14,456 nucleotides of DNA from Oscillospiraceae bacterium (GTDB lineage Bacteria > Bacillota_A > Clostridia > Oscillospirales > CAG-272): the NCBI GenBank assembly GCA_015064195.1, contig SVSO01000052.1, positions 1 through 14,456 on the forward strand, written 5' to 3'. The notes under the pieces were generated by a model. It had not been told where the DNA came from, did not search any database, and saw only the letters and a program-made list of their open reading frames with translations. Made by a program: the position numbers and the translations under genes. This document shows, piece after piece, positions 1 to 6,604 of this stretch. Position 1 is the stretch's first letter. The number at the start of each line of letters is the position of its first letter.

Positions 1-396
1 GGCATCGAACCGGATGGCCAAGCGGAGTGTGTCCCCGAGCGGATTTCCATCCATGAGGATCTGTTCGACACTGCGGCAATTCAGAAATACGAAGGTGCGC
101 ACGTGGATTATCTTGTACGCAGGCTGATCTCTCCGGAAGAAAGAAAGGTCGAGCTTGCTGTCGGTCACACTGCCCCGTTCAAGCTTTGGGTGAACGGCAA
201 GTTCATCGGCATGAGCGATCAAACCAAGTGGTGGACGCTTGAGAATATGCACTTTTCGGTGACGCTTTTGAAGGGCGAGAATACGATCCTTCTGAAATGC
301 GCACAGCAATCCGATCATGCGAACTATTCCATCGTCTTCCGCGGATACCGATGGAGTCAATTCCCGGATTTTGCTTCTGTGTTGATGGAGCGGTGA
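1..396 (+). CDS. C-terminal fragment of a probable carbohydrate-active or sugar-binding protein
   Basis: The frame is open from the first base and ends in TGA at 394-396, giving 131 residues of a protein that begins outside the window. The visible part has a stretch reading APFKLWVNGKFIG and later LLKGENTILLKC. This alternation of strands with a 'lWVNGk' turn and an 'l.kGeNtilvk' strand is typical of galactose-binding-like beta-sandwich modules at the C-termini of glycoside hydrolases and related proteins. The module usually binds or positions carbohydrate rather than catalysing. The catalytic part is not visible, so no enzyme class can be given. No T-rich terminator follows; only weak hairpins occur at 425-468 and 532-555. 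The family assignment is inferred from motif texture alone. Confidence 0.6.
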   Translation, partial: GIEPDGQAECVPERISIHEDLFDTAAIQKYEGAHVDYLVRRLISPEERKVELAVGHTAPFKLWVNGKFIGMSDQTKWWTLENMHFSVTLLKGENTILLKCAQQSDHANYSIVFRGYRWSQFPDFASVLMER

Positions 397-600
397 GGGG
401 GCAAGCTTCGCCAACAGCTAAAGCGAGCAAAATGATAGTTTTTTCCTTCCCTGAATTGATTTTTGCTCCACACCATTATGTACCTTTTCCGACTATTCAT
501 CAATAAAAATTCGCCGAAAAGGGAGCTGCAACCGGAAGGGATCCTGATCCTTTCGGGAGTGAATCCAATTTTGAACGAATTGTATCTTTTACAAATTCTC

Positions 601-629
601 TTGCATTTTTGTGTGAATGGGTGTATAAT
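601..629 (+). promoter_or_regulatory. Sigma-A promoter of the thiamine operon
   Basis: The -35 box TTGCAT lies at 601-606 and a perfect -10 box TATAAT at 624-629, separated by exactly 17 bases. Transcription should start near 636, about 20 bases before the first riboswitch stem. Position and quality fit the promoter of the thi mRNA leader. The sequence from 397 to 600 holds no gene and no other convincing signal. Confidence 0.85.
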
Positions 630-654
630 GGTAGCAGCAATTGAATAAACGGGA

Positions 655-740
655 GCTTGTATACAGGCTGAGAGGAAGGTGTGACCTTCGACCGAGAACC
701 TGATTTGGATAATGCCAACGTAGGGATGCCTGATACAAGG
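655..740 (+). ncRNA. TPP riboswitch (THI element)
   Basis: The conserved THI-box core is present: CTGAGA at 668-673 and the second block ACCTGATTTGGATAATGCCA at 698-717, followed by ACGTAGGGA at 718-726. Helix P1 closes the aptamer by pairing CTTGTATaCAGG (656-667, one bulged A) with CCTGATACAAG (729-739). AAGGT and ACCTT (676-680 and 684-688) can form the short variable P3-region stem. The aptamer binds thiamine pyrophosphate in the nascent mRNA. With an intrinsic terminator starting 27 bases downstream, it should stop transcription when TPP is plentiful. Regulated genes: thiS through cytX. Confidence 0.97.
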
Positions 741-766
741 ATATTGGGAGGATCAAATGAATTTTT

Positions 767-796
767 GGAGTTACCGAATCGGTAACTCCTTTTTTT
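767..796 (+). terminator. Riboswitch-controlled intrinsic terminator
   Basis: A perfect 10-bp stem pairs GGAGTTACCG (767-776) with CGGTAACTCC (780-789) around a 3-base AAT loop, followed directly by seven T residues (790-796). It lies between the TPP aptamer and thiS, the normal expression platform for transcriptional control in Firmicutes. No alternative antiterminator pairing could be settled by eye. Confidence 0.95.
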
Positions 797-819
797 GCTG
801 CATTTTTTGGAGGTGTGAA

Positions 820-1014
820 ATGGTAAAGGTAAACGGAGAACCCAAGGATATCGCGGGCAAAACCATTGCCGAATATCTTGCGGAAACGAACTATGACAGG
901 AAGCGGATCGCGGTCGAGCGCAACGGAGAGATCGTTCCCAAGGCACAGTATGGCGAAACCGTACTGTGCGGCGGCGACAGCATAGAGATCGTCAGCTTTG
1001 TGGGAGGCGGTTAA
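820..1014 (+). CDS. thiS: Sulfur carrier protein ThiS
   Basis: This 64-residue ubiquitin-like carrier is adenylated by ThiF and converted to a C-terminal thiocarboxylate, which gives sulfur to ThiG for thiazole formation. It starts MVKVNGEPKDI, the usual ThiS opening, and ends in ...SFVGGG, supplying the required C-terminal Gly-Gly. The ATG at 820 is preceded by GGAGG (809-813) at a 6-base spacing. An in-frame ATG at 757 would add 21 residues but would have to be read through the terminator hairpin, and the added residues do not look like ThiS. The length matches the family. This is the first gene of the riboswitch-controlled operon. Confidence 0.95.
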   Translation: MVKVNGEPKDIAGKTIAEYLAETNYDRKRIAVERNGEIVPKAQYGETVLCGGDSIEIVSFVGGG

Positions 1015-1650
1015 GTGATACCGACAAAGGAAGAATGGAAGAAAGCTTTAGAAGAACGCCATGGTAAGAAGCTGCACCATGCGTTCTCATCGGCTGCGGT
1101 TGCCGTATGCGGTCTTGGCGGTCTTGGCTCAAATATCGCCACAGTTCTCGCAAGAGCGGGTATAGGAAAGCTGATCCTCTGCGATTTTGACCGCGTGGAT
1201 ATCACCAATTTGCACCGACAGCAATATAAAGCAAACCAGACAGGCATGAATAAAACGGATGCGCTTTCTGAAAACATCAGAGAGATTGCACCGTATATTG
1301 AGCTGGAAGCATATACCGAAAGAATTACGGAAAATAACGCCGCCTATCTGCTGAAAAATGCAGATATTATCTGCGAAGCCTTTGACGATGCGGAGTGTAA
1401 GGCGATGCTGACAAACCTTGTTCTTGAAACAATGCCCGACAAATACCTTGTAGCTGCTTCGGGAATGGCAGGAATGGGAAGCGCAAACACAATTCAAACA
1501 CGAAAGATAGCAAAACGGTTTTATCTCTGCGGTGATGGAACAAGCGATGTATCAGAGGCAGGCAGTCTTGTGGCTTCCCGTGTCATGCTCTGTGCCGCGC
1601 ATCAGGCACATACCGTTCTGCGTATCCTGGCAGGTCAACTGGAAACTTAA
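1015..1650 (+). CDS. thiF: ThiS adenylyltransferase ThiF, short anaerobe-type form
   Basis: A 211-residue E1-like enzyme that activates the ThiS C-terminus with ATP. The nucleotide loop GLGGLGS is at residues 33-39, followed by the acidic CDFDRVDITNLHRQQY segment at 56-71, which is diagnostic for the ThiF/MoeB/E1 fold. It is shorter than E. coli ThiF or MoeB (about 250 residues) and lacks paired CxxC zinc ligands at the C-terminus. This fits the 'family 2' ThiF found in clostridia beside ThiS, ThiG and ThiH. It starts with GTG immediately after the thiS stop. Its Shine-Dalgarno GGGAGG (1002-1007) lies in the last thiS codons, so the two genes are probably translationally coupled. Confidence 0.93.
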   Translation: MIPTKEEWKKALEERHGKKLHHAFSSAAVAVCGLGGLGSNIATVLARAGIGKLILCDFDRVDITNLHRQQYKANQTGMNKTDALSENIREIAPYIELEAYTERITENNAAYLLKNADIICEAFDDAECKAMLTNLVLETMPDKYLVAASGMAGMGSANTIQTRKIAKRFYLCGDGTSDVSEAGSLVASRVMLCAAHQAHTVLRILAGQLET

Positions 1651-1668
1651 TGAAAGAAGGAATATAAC

Positions 1669-2439
1669 ATGAACAACGACAAACTGATCATCGGCGGACA
1701 CGAATTTCACTCCCGTTTCATTCTCGGATCGGGAAAATATTCGATGAAGCTGATCGAAGCGGCAGTTAAGGATGCAGGGGCAGAGATCATCACCCTCGCC
1801 GTCCGCCGTGCAAACACCAAGGAACAGGAAAGCATCCTTGATTATATCCCCGAAGGGATCACACTTCTTCCCAACACCTCGGGAGCAAGAAACGCAGAGG
1901 AAGCAGTCCGTATCGCGCGCCTTGCCCGAGAGCTTGGATGCGGTAACTTTGTTAAGATCGAAATCATGCGCGACTCCAAATATCTGCTTCCCGACAACGT
2001 GGAAACCGTCAAGGCAACCGAAATCCTTGCCAAAGAAGGCTTTGTGGTTATGCCATATATGTATCCCGATCTGAACACTGCCCGCGACCTTGTAAACGCA
2101 GGTGCCGCAAGTGTTATGCCTTTGGCATCTCCCATCGGCTCCAACAAAGGTCTTGCGACCAGGGAATTCATTCAGATCCTCATCGACGAGATCGATCTTC
2201 CCATCATTGTGGATGCGGGTATCGGCAGACCTTCGCAGGCTTGTGAAGCGATGGAAATGGGCGCGGCGGCAATTATGGCAAACACCGCACTTGCCACCGC
2301 AGGAGATCTTCCGCTGATGGCATCCGCTTTCAGGGATGCCATTGAAGCCGGTCGTAAGGCATACCTTTCCGGCCTTGGCAGAGTGCTGACCCGCGGCGCA
2401 TCGGCTTCCGATCCTCTGACGGGATTCCTGCGCGATTAA
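1669..2439 (+). CDS. thiG: Thiazole synthase ThiG
   Basis: A 256-residue TIM-barrel enzyme that condenses 1-deoxy-xylulose 5-phosphate, dehydroglycine and ThiS thiocarboxylate into the thiazole phosphate moiety. The Schiff-base lysine is Lys96 in GNFVKIEIM, at the family position. Other signatures are FILGSGKY at 18-24, MPYMYPD, the phosphate-binding [10 protein letters not shown], and [12 protein letters not shown] followed by [10 protein letters not shown]. The length is normal for the family. It starts at ATG 1669 with an AGAAGGA ribosome site, 18 bases after thiF. Dehydroglycine should come from ThiH, encoded next, rather than from an oxygen-dependent glycine oxidase (ThiO). Confidence 0.97.
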   Translation: MNNDKLIIGGHEFHSRFILGSGKYSMKLIEAAVKDAGAEIITLAVRRANTKEQESILDYIPEGITLLPNTSGARNAEEAVRIARLARELGCGNFVKIEIMRDSKYLLPDNVETVKATEILAKEGFVVMPYMYPDLNTARDLVNAGAASVMPLASPIGSNKGLATREFIQILIDEIDLPIIVDAGIGRPSQACEAMEMGAAAIMANTALATAGDLPLMASAFRDAIEAGRKAYLSGLGRVLTRGASASDPLTGFLRD

Positions 2440-2450
2440 GAGGTACGCCG

Positions 2451-3704
2451 ATGGAAAATCAATTTTTTGTGGATTCGGAGCATCTGTCCCCGGATGCACT
2501 TGCAAAAAAGCACAAGCTTGAAACCGATCCGTCTTCCCGCAAAAATCATATGGAATATCTGCCGGGGATGGAAGTGATCGAATCCGATGTGTGTGAAAGC
2601 GTCATGGCGCAGATGAACGCCTATGAACCTGCAAAGTACACTGCCGCTGACGTTAAGGCAGCATTGGAACACGACACCTGCACGATAGAAGATTTCAAAG
2701 CACTGCTTTCCCCCGCAGCGGAGCCGTTCCTTGAACCGATGGCTCAGCGTGCAAGACTTGAAACAAGCAAGCACTTCGGCAACACGGTTTATCTGTTCAC
2801 CCCGCTTTACATCGCCAATTACTGCGAGAATTACTGTGTGTACTGCGGCTTTAACTGCTACAATCACATCAAGCGCATGAAGCTCAGTATGGAGCAGATT
2901 GAAAAAGAGATGAAAGTCATTGCCGACAGCGGTATGGAGGAAATTCTGATCCTGACCGGCGAGAGCCGTGCGCAGAGTAATGTGGAATACATCGGCGAAG
3001 CCTGCAGGCTGGCGAGGAAATACTTCCGCATGGCCGGACTGGAAATCTATCCTGTGAATACCGATGAATACAAGTATCTCCACGAATGCGGTGCGGATTA
3101 TGTGACCGTATTTCAGGAAACCTACGACACCGACAAGTACGAACAGCTTCACCTGCTCGGTCACAAGCGTGTGTGGCCATACCGCTTTGATGCGCAGGAG
3201 CGTGCGCTTCGCGGCGGTATGAGGGGCGTGGCATTCTCGGCTTTGCTTGGTCTGTCAGACTTCCGCAAAGATGCTCTGGCAAGCGCACTGCACGTCTATT
3301 ACTTGCAGAGAAAGTATCCTCACGCCGAAATGTCCCTGTCCTGTCCGAGACTGCGCCCGATCATCAACAACGATAAAATAAGTCCCATGGATGTCGGGGA
3401 AAAGCAGCTCTGTCAGGTGCTTTGCGCCTACCGCATTTTTCTGCCCTTCGTCGGAATCACGGTATCCTCCCGTGAGAGCGCGGCGTTTCGCAACGGCATC
3501 GTGAAGATCGCCGCCACCAAGGTGTCGGCAGGTGTTTCCACCGGCATCGGCGATCACGAAAGCAAATACACCGGCAAAGAAACCGATGAAGTACAGGGCG
3601 ACGAGCAGTTTGAGATCGACGATAACCGCAGCCTTGACAAGATGTACAGGGACATTTCGGATGAAGGTCTGCAGCCGGTTCTGAATGATTATTTGTATGT
3701 GTGA
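2451..3704 (+). CDS. thiH: 2-iminoacetate synthase (tyrosine lyase) ThiH
   Basis: A radical SAM enzyme of 417 residues that cleaves tyrosine to dehydroglycine (2-iminoacetate) and p-cresol for ThiG. The [4Fe-4S] ligands form the CxxxCxxC motif Cys125, Cys129 and Cys132 in NYCENYCVYCGF. The partner motif LILTGESR follows, and NTDEYKYLHECGADYVTVFQETYD is the typical ThiH core. The protein is about 40 residues longer than E. coli ThiH. The extra N-terminal part (about 1-40, hydrophilic) has no assigned role, and internal ATGs at codons 34 and 40 lack ribosome sites. The chosen ATG at 2451 has AAGAGGT at 2438-2444, 11 bases after the thiG stop. ThiH marks an anaerobic thiazole pathway. Confidence 0.96.
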   Translation: MENQFFVDSEHLSPDALAKKHKLETDPSSRKNHMEYLPGMEVIESDVCESVMAQMNAYEPAKYTAADVKAALEHDTCTIEDFKALLSPAAEPFLEPMAQRARLETSKHFGNTVYLFTPLYIANYCENYCVYCGFNCYNHIKRMKLSMEQIEKEMKVIADSGMEEILILTGESRAQSNVEYIGEACRLARKYFRMAGLEIYPVNTDEYKYLHECGADYVTVFQETYDTDKYEQLHLLGHKRVWPYRFDAQERALRGGMRGVAFSALLGLSDFRKDALASALHVYYLQRKYPHAEMSLSCPRLRPIINNDKISPMDVGEKQLCQVLCAYRIFLPFVGITVSSRESAAFRNGIVKIAATKVSAGVSTGIGDHESKYTGKETDEVQGDEQFEIDDNRSLDKMYRDISDEGLQPVLNDYLYV

Positions 3705-3713
3705 GGTGTGAGA

Positions 3714-4349
3714 ATGAAAAACTTTGATACAAGTCTGTATTTTATTACTGACAGCACGAACTACGCGGAAGAGGAATTTCTGTACCGCGTGGAACGAGCA
3801 CTCATGGGCGGCGTAACGCTGCTCCAGCTCCGTGAGAAAAACAAAACCACCAGAGAATACATCACTCTGGCGGAAAAGGTTCATGCTTTGACGAAAAAAT
3901 ATAGCGTACCGCTGATTATTGACGACCGTGTGGACGTTGCGCTTGCCGTGGATGCGGAGGGTGTACATCTCGGCGCAGAGGACATGACGATAGCACAGGC
4001 GAGGAAGATACTCGGCGAGGAGAAAATCATCGGCGCAACTGCAAAAACGGTACCGTGGGCACTGGATGTATACGGACAGGGAGCGGACTACCTCGGTGTG
4101 GGTGCGATCTATCCCACAACCACCAAGGTGAAAACGGTTCTCACTTCCGTCGATACGCTTCGCGATATCTGCCGTGCTGTACCGATTCCCGTAAACGCCA
4201 TCGGTGGACTGAACACAGGCAACCTCGATATTCTCGCAGGCATCCCCATCGCCGGAATCTGTGCGGTTTCCGCCATTATGAAAGCGGATGATCCGAAGAT
4301 TGCGGCGGAGAAACTGAAAGCGCGAGCGAACGTGCTTGCTCTGATCTAA
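3714..4349 (+). CDS. thiE: Thiamine phosphate synthase ThiE
   Basis: A 211-residue TIM-barrel enzyme that couples HMP pyrophosphate with thiazole phosphate to give thiamine phosphate. Motifs in order: YFITDS, VTLLQLREKNKTTREY (pyrophosphate/Mg region), PLIIDDRVDVALAVDAEGVHLGAEDM, IIGATAKTV, GADYLGVGAIYPTTTK and PVNAIGGLNTGN (phosphate loops). The ATG at 3714 is preferred over the in-frame GTG at 3708, because GAGGTG (3703-3708) is correctly spaced for the ATG and MKNFDTSLYFITD is a normal ThiE start. That ribosome site overlaps the thiH stop codon (3702-3704), so translation is likely coupled. Confidence 0.95.
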   Translation: MKNFDTSLYFITDSTNYAEEEFLYRVERALMGGVTLLQLREKNKTTREYITLAEKVHALTKKYSVPLIIDDRVDVALAVDAEGVHLGAEDMTIAQARKILGEEKIIGATAKTVPWALDVYGQGADYLGVGAIYPTTTKVKTVLTSVDTLRDICRAVPIPVNAIGGLNTGNLDILAGIPIAGICAVSAIMKADDPKIAAEKLKARANVLALI

Positions 4350-4357
4350 TCCAAAAT

Positions 4358-4388
4358 GCGGCAGATTGGGGGCACCACCTTATGCCGC
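4358..4388 (+). other. Intercistronic hairpin between thiE and thiD
   Basis: GCGGCA (4358-4363) can pair with TGCCGC (4383-4388) across a 19-base loop, in the 77-base gap between thiE and thiD. No T-run follows, so it is not a standard terminator. It could be an mRNA processing or stability element, or chance. It is the widest gap inside the operon. Confidence 0.3.
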
Positions 4389-4426
4389 TATATAAAACGA
4401 TGCTGAACAATGAAAGGAGAAATTTT

Positions 4427-5239
4427 ATGAAAATGAAAACAGCATTGACCATTGCAGGAAGTGACTGCAGTGGAGGCGCCGGCATTCAGGCAGATTTGAA
4501 AACGATGACGATGAATGGTGTTTATGCTATGAGTGTGATCACAGCGCTGACGGCACAGAACACGACCGGCGTGAGAGCGATTCAGGAATCAACCCCGGAA
4601 TTCCTGAGCAAGCAATTGGATGCGGTATTCGAGGATATTTACCCCGATGCCGTAAAAATCGGCATGGTCAGCTCATCGGAACTGATCAAAGTGATTGCTG
4701 ACAGGCTCAGCTTCCACAAGGCAAAAAATGTGGTAGTCGATCCCGTTATGATGGCCACCAGCGGTTCTTCTTTGATGAAGACCGATGCGGTGCAGACGTT
4801 GACCGAGAAGCTCCTGCCCGCTGCAGTCCTCGTTACACCGAATATCCCCGAAGCGCAGGTGCTTTCGGGAAAGACCATCGAAAGCAAAAACGATATGCTT
4901 TCTGCGGCAAAATTCATCGGCGATACCTATGGCTGTGCCGTTCTGATAAAGGGCGGTCACAGCATAAACGATGCCAATGATCTTTTGTATGCAAACGGTA
5001 AAATGGTATGGTTCAGCGGCAAGCGCATCAACAATCCAAACACCCATGGCACAGGCTGTACGCTCTCGTCGGCTATCGCTTCCAATCTGGCCAAGGGCTA
5101 TGACCTTGCAATGTCCGTAAAAATAGGCAAAGACTATATTTCCGATGCGCTTTCGGCACAGCTTGACCTGGGACAAGGCTCAGGCCCGATGATGCATAAC
5201 TTCGACCTGCAGGGGAAATATGCAAAGGAGGCGGAGTGA
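4427..5239 (+). CDS. thiD: Hydroxymethylpyrimidine/phosphomethylpyrimidine kinase ThiD
   Basis: A ribokinase-fold kinase of 270 residues that phosphorylates HMP and then HMP-phosphate to HMP-PP. Visible signatures: TIAGSDCSGGAGIQADLKTM (8-27, substrate glycine loop), VVVDPVMMATSG (102-113), VLVTPNIPEA, VLIKGGH and NTHGTGCTLSSAIA (206-217), whose GTGC holds the anion hole and catalytic Cys211. Starting at the in-frame ATG 4382 would add 15 unrelated residues. ATG 4427 has AAAGGAG (4413-4419) at a 7-base spacing and the usual MKTALTIAG start. With CytX next door it probably traps imported HMP. Confidence 0.96.
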   Translation: MKMKTALTIAGSDCSGGAGIQADLKTMTMNGVYAMSVITALTAQNTTGVRAIQESTPEFLSKQLDAVFEDIYPDAVKIGMVSSSELIKVIADRLSFHKAKNVVVDPVMMATSGSSLMKTDAVQTLTEKLLPAAVLVTPNIPEAQVLSGKTIESKNDMLSAAKFIGDTYGCAVLIKGGHSINDANDLLYANGKMVWFSGKRINNPNTHGTGCTLSSAIASNLAKGYDLAMSVKIGKDYISDALSAQLDLGQGSGPMMHNFDLQGKYAKEAE

Positions 5240-5240
5240 A

Positions 5241-6413
5241 ATGGAAGAAAAACGTACATCCGTCTTTGAAAACGGACTGATTTGGTTCGGAGCCGCAGTT
5301 TCCATTGCGGAAATCTTAACCGGTACCTACTTTGCACCGCTCGGCTTTTCCAAAGGCTTACTTGCCATCTTAGTCGGTCATATCATTGGATGCACGATGC
5401 TGTTCTTTGCGGGACTGATCGGCGGCAAGGTTCGCAGGAGTGCTATGGAAACCGCCAAGATGAGCTTCGGCAGTAAAGGTGCTCTGTTATTCTCTGTGCT
5501 TAACATCATTCAGCTTGTCGGTTGGACAGCAATTATGATCTATGACGGAGCGCTTGCGGCAAACGGTATTTTTCAAATCGGAAATTGGATCTGGTGCATT
5601 ATCATCGGTGCCCTGATTATTCTTTGGATTCTGATCGGCATTAAAAATCTCGGCAAAGTAAACACTGCCGCGATGGGAGCTTTATTCGTCCTGACGATCA
5701 TTCTCAGCTTTGTGATTTTCGGGAAAGCGAGTGACCGGAGCATTGCCGGTGAAAAAATGACCTTTGGTGCGGCAGTGGAGCTTTCTGTCGCCATGCCGCT
5801 TTCATGGCTGCCGCTCATCAGCGACTATACCCGAGAGGCAGAGAAGCCTGTCAAAGCTACGGCTGTCAGCGCGGTTACATACGGCATCGTAAGCTTGTGG
5901 ATGTATGTTATCGGCATGGGTGCGGGTATCTTCACCGGTGAGTCTGACATTGCGCAGATCATGGTGAAGGCAGGTCTTGGCATCGCCGGTCTTTTAATCA
6001 TCGTTTTTTCTACGGTTACCACAACCTTTCTCGATGCCTACTCTGCCGGTATTTCAAGTGAATCGCTATCATCAAAGATCAGCGGAAAATGGTTTGCTGC
6101 GGCGGTGACGATCATCGGTACCCTCGGTGCAATCTTCCTGCCTCTTGCTGATATTACCGATTTTCTGTACTTTATCGGCTCGGTATTTGCACCCATGATC
6201 GCCATACAGATTGCGGATTTCTTTATCCTCAAGCAGAATACGGAGACAAGTGCGTTCAATATCAAAAATCTGATCATTTGGCTGATTGGCTTTGTTATCT
6301 ACAGATTGCTGATGCACGTTGATATGGTTGTCGGTAATACCTTACCGGATATGCTTATCACGATTGCGCTCTGTGCTGTCGTAAGCAGGATTGCCGGCAG
6401 ACATCAGCCTTGA
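5241..6413 (+). CDS. cytX: Probable hydroxymethylpyrimidine transporter CytX (NCS1 family)
   Basis: A 390-residue polytopic membrane protein with about 12 hydrophobic segments. It belongs to the cytosine/purine permease (NCS1) family. The N-terminal FENGLIWFGAAVSIAEILTG and the later PLSWLPLISDYTREAEKP segment are characteristic of CytX-type permeases found with TPP riboswitches and thi genes. The inferred substrate is HMP or a close thiamine-pyrimidine precursor, giving ThiD its substrate. The ATG at 5241 follows AAAGGAGG (5224-5231), which lies in the last thiD codons, with only one base between the thiD stop and this start. It is the last gene of the operon before a strong hairpin. Confidence 0.9.
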   Translation: MEEKRTSVFENGLIWFGAAVSIAEILTGTYFAPLGFSKGLLAILVGHIIGCTMLFFAGLIGGKVRRSAMETAKMSFGSKGALLFSVLNIIQLVGWTAIMIYDGALAANGIFQIGNWIWCIIIGALIILWILIGIKNLGKVNTAAMGALFVLTIILSFVIFGKASDRSIAGEKMTFGAAVELSVAMPLSWLPLISDYTREAEKPVKATAVSAVTYGIVSLWMYVIGMGAGIFTGESDIAQIMVKAGLGIAGLLIIVFSTVTTTFLDAYSAGISSESLSSKISGKWFAAAVTIIGTLGAIFLPLADITDFLYFIGSVFAPMIAIQIADFFILKQNTETSAFNIKNLIIWLIGFVIYRLLMHVDMVVGNTLPDMLITIALCAVVSRIAGRHQP

Positions 6414-6462
6414 CATCCGGGCATCCTTTGAATGAGCGTGATCTGACAAATAAACACAAAAA

Positions 6463-6503
6463 GACAAGAGCAGCATCGAGGAATCCTCTATGCTGCTCTT
6501 TGT
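6463..6503. terminator. Bidirectional terminator between convergent units
   Basis: AAGAGCAGCATcGAGG (6466-6481) pairs with CCTCtATGCTGCTCTT (6485-6500) around an AAT loop, with 15 pairs and one mismatch. The stem can extend outward with GACA/TGTC across one bulge. The minus-strand product is followed by GTCTTTTTGTGTTT, a good T-tract for the solute-binding-protein unit. The plus-strand side has only a short T-run (6499-6501). It should end both cytX and the opposing minus-strand operon. Confidence 0.85.
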
Positions 6504-6604
6504 CAGTTATATCCCCATTGTCTGCGGGGCAATATTCATCCGGCCGGCAATGTTATGCGAATCTTGCGAAATGCGGCATCGGCGGCCTTCTTATTGCAGT
6601 CAAA

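Noticed and set aside
425..468. GAGCAAAA/TTTTGCTC inverted repeat after the first gene
   Set aside because: Eight weak pairs, a 28-base loop and no T-run; not credible as a terminator.
532..555. CCGGAAGGGATC/GATCCTTTCGG hairpin upstream of the thi promoter
   Set aside because: A bulge and wobble pairs are needed, the loop is too short, and no T-tract follows; it may still be a weak end signal for the first gene.
1552..2505. Minus-strand open frame of 317 codons opposite thiG
   Set aside because: It is fully antisense to thiF, thiG and the thiH start, and its Cys/His-rich composition is a mirror of ThiG codons; no ribosome site was noted.
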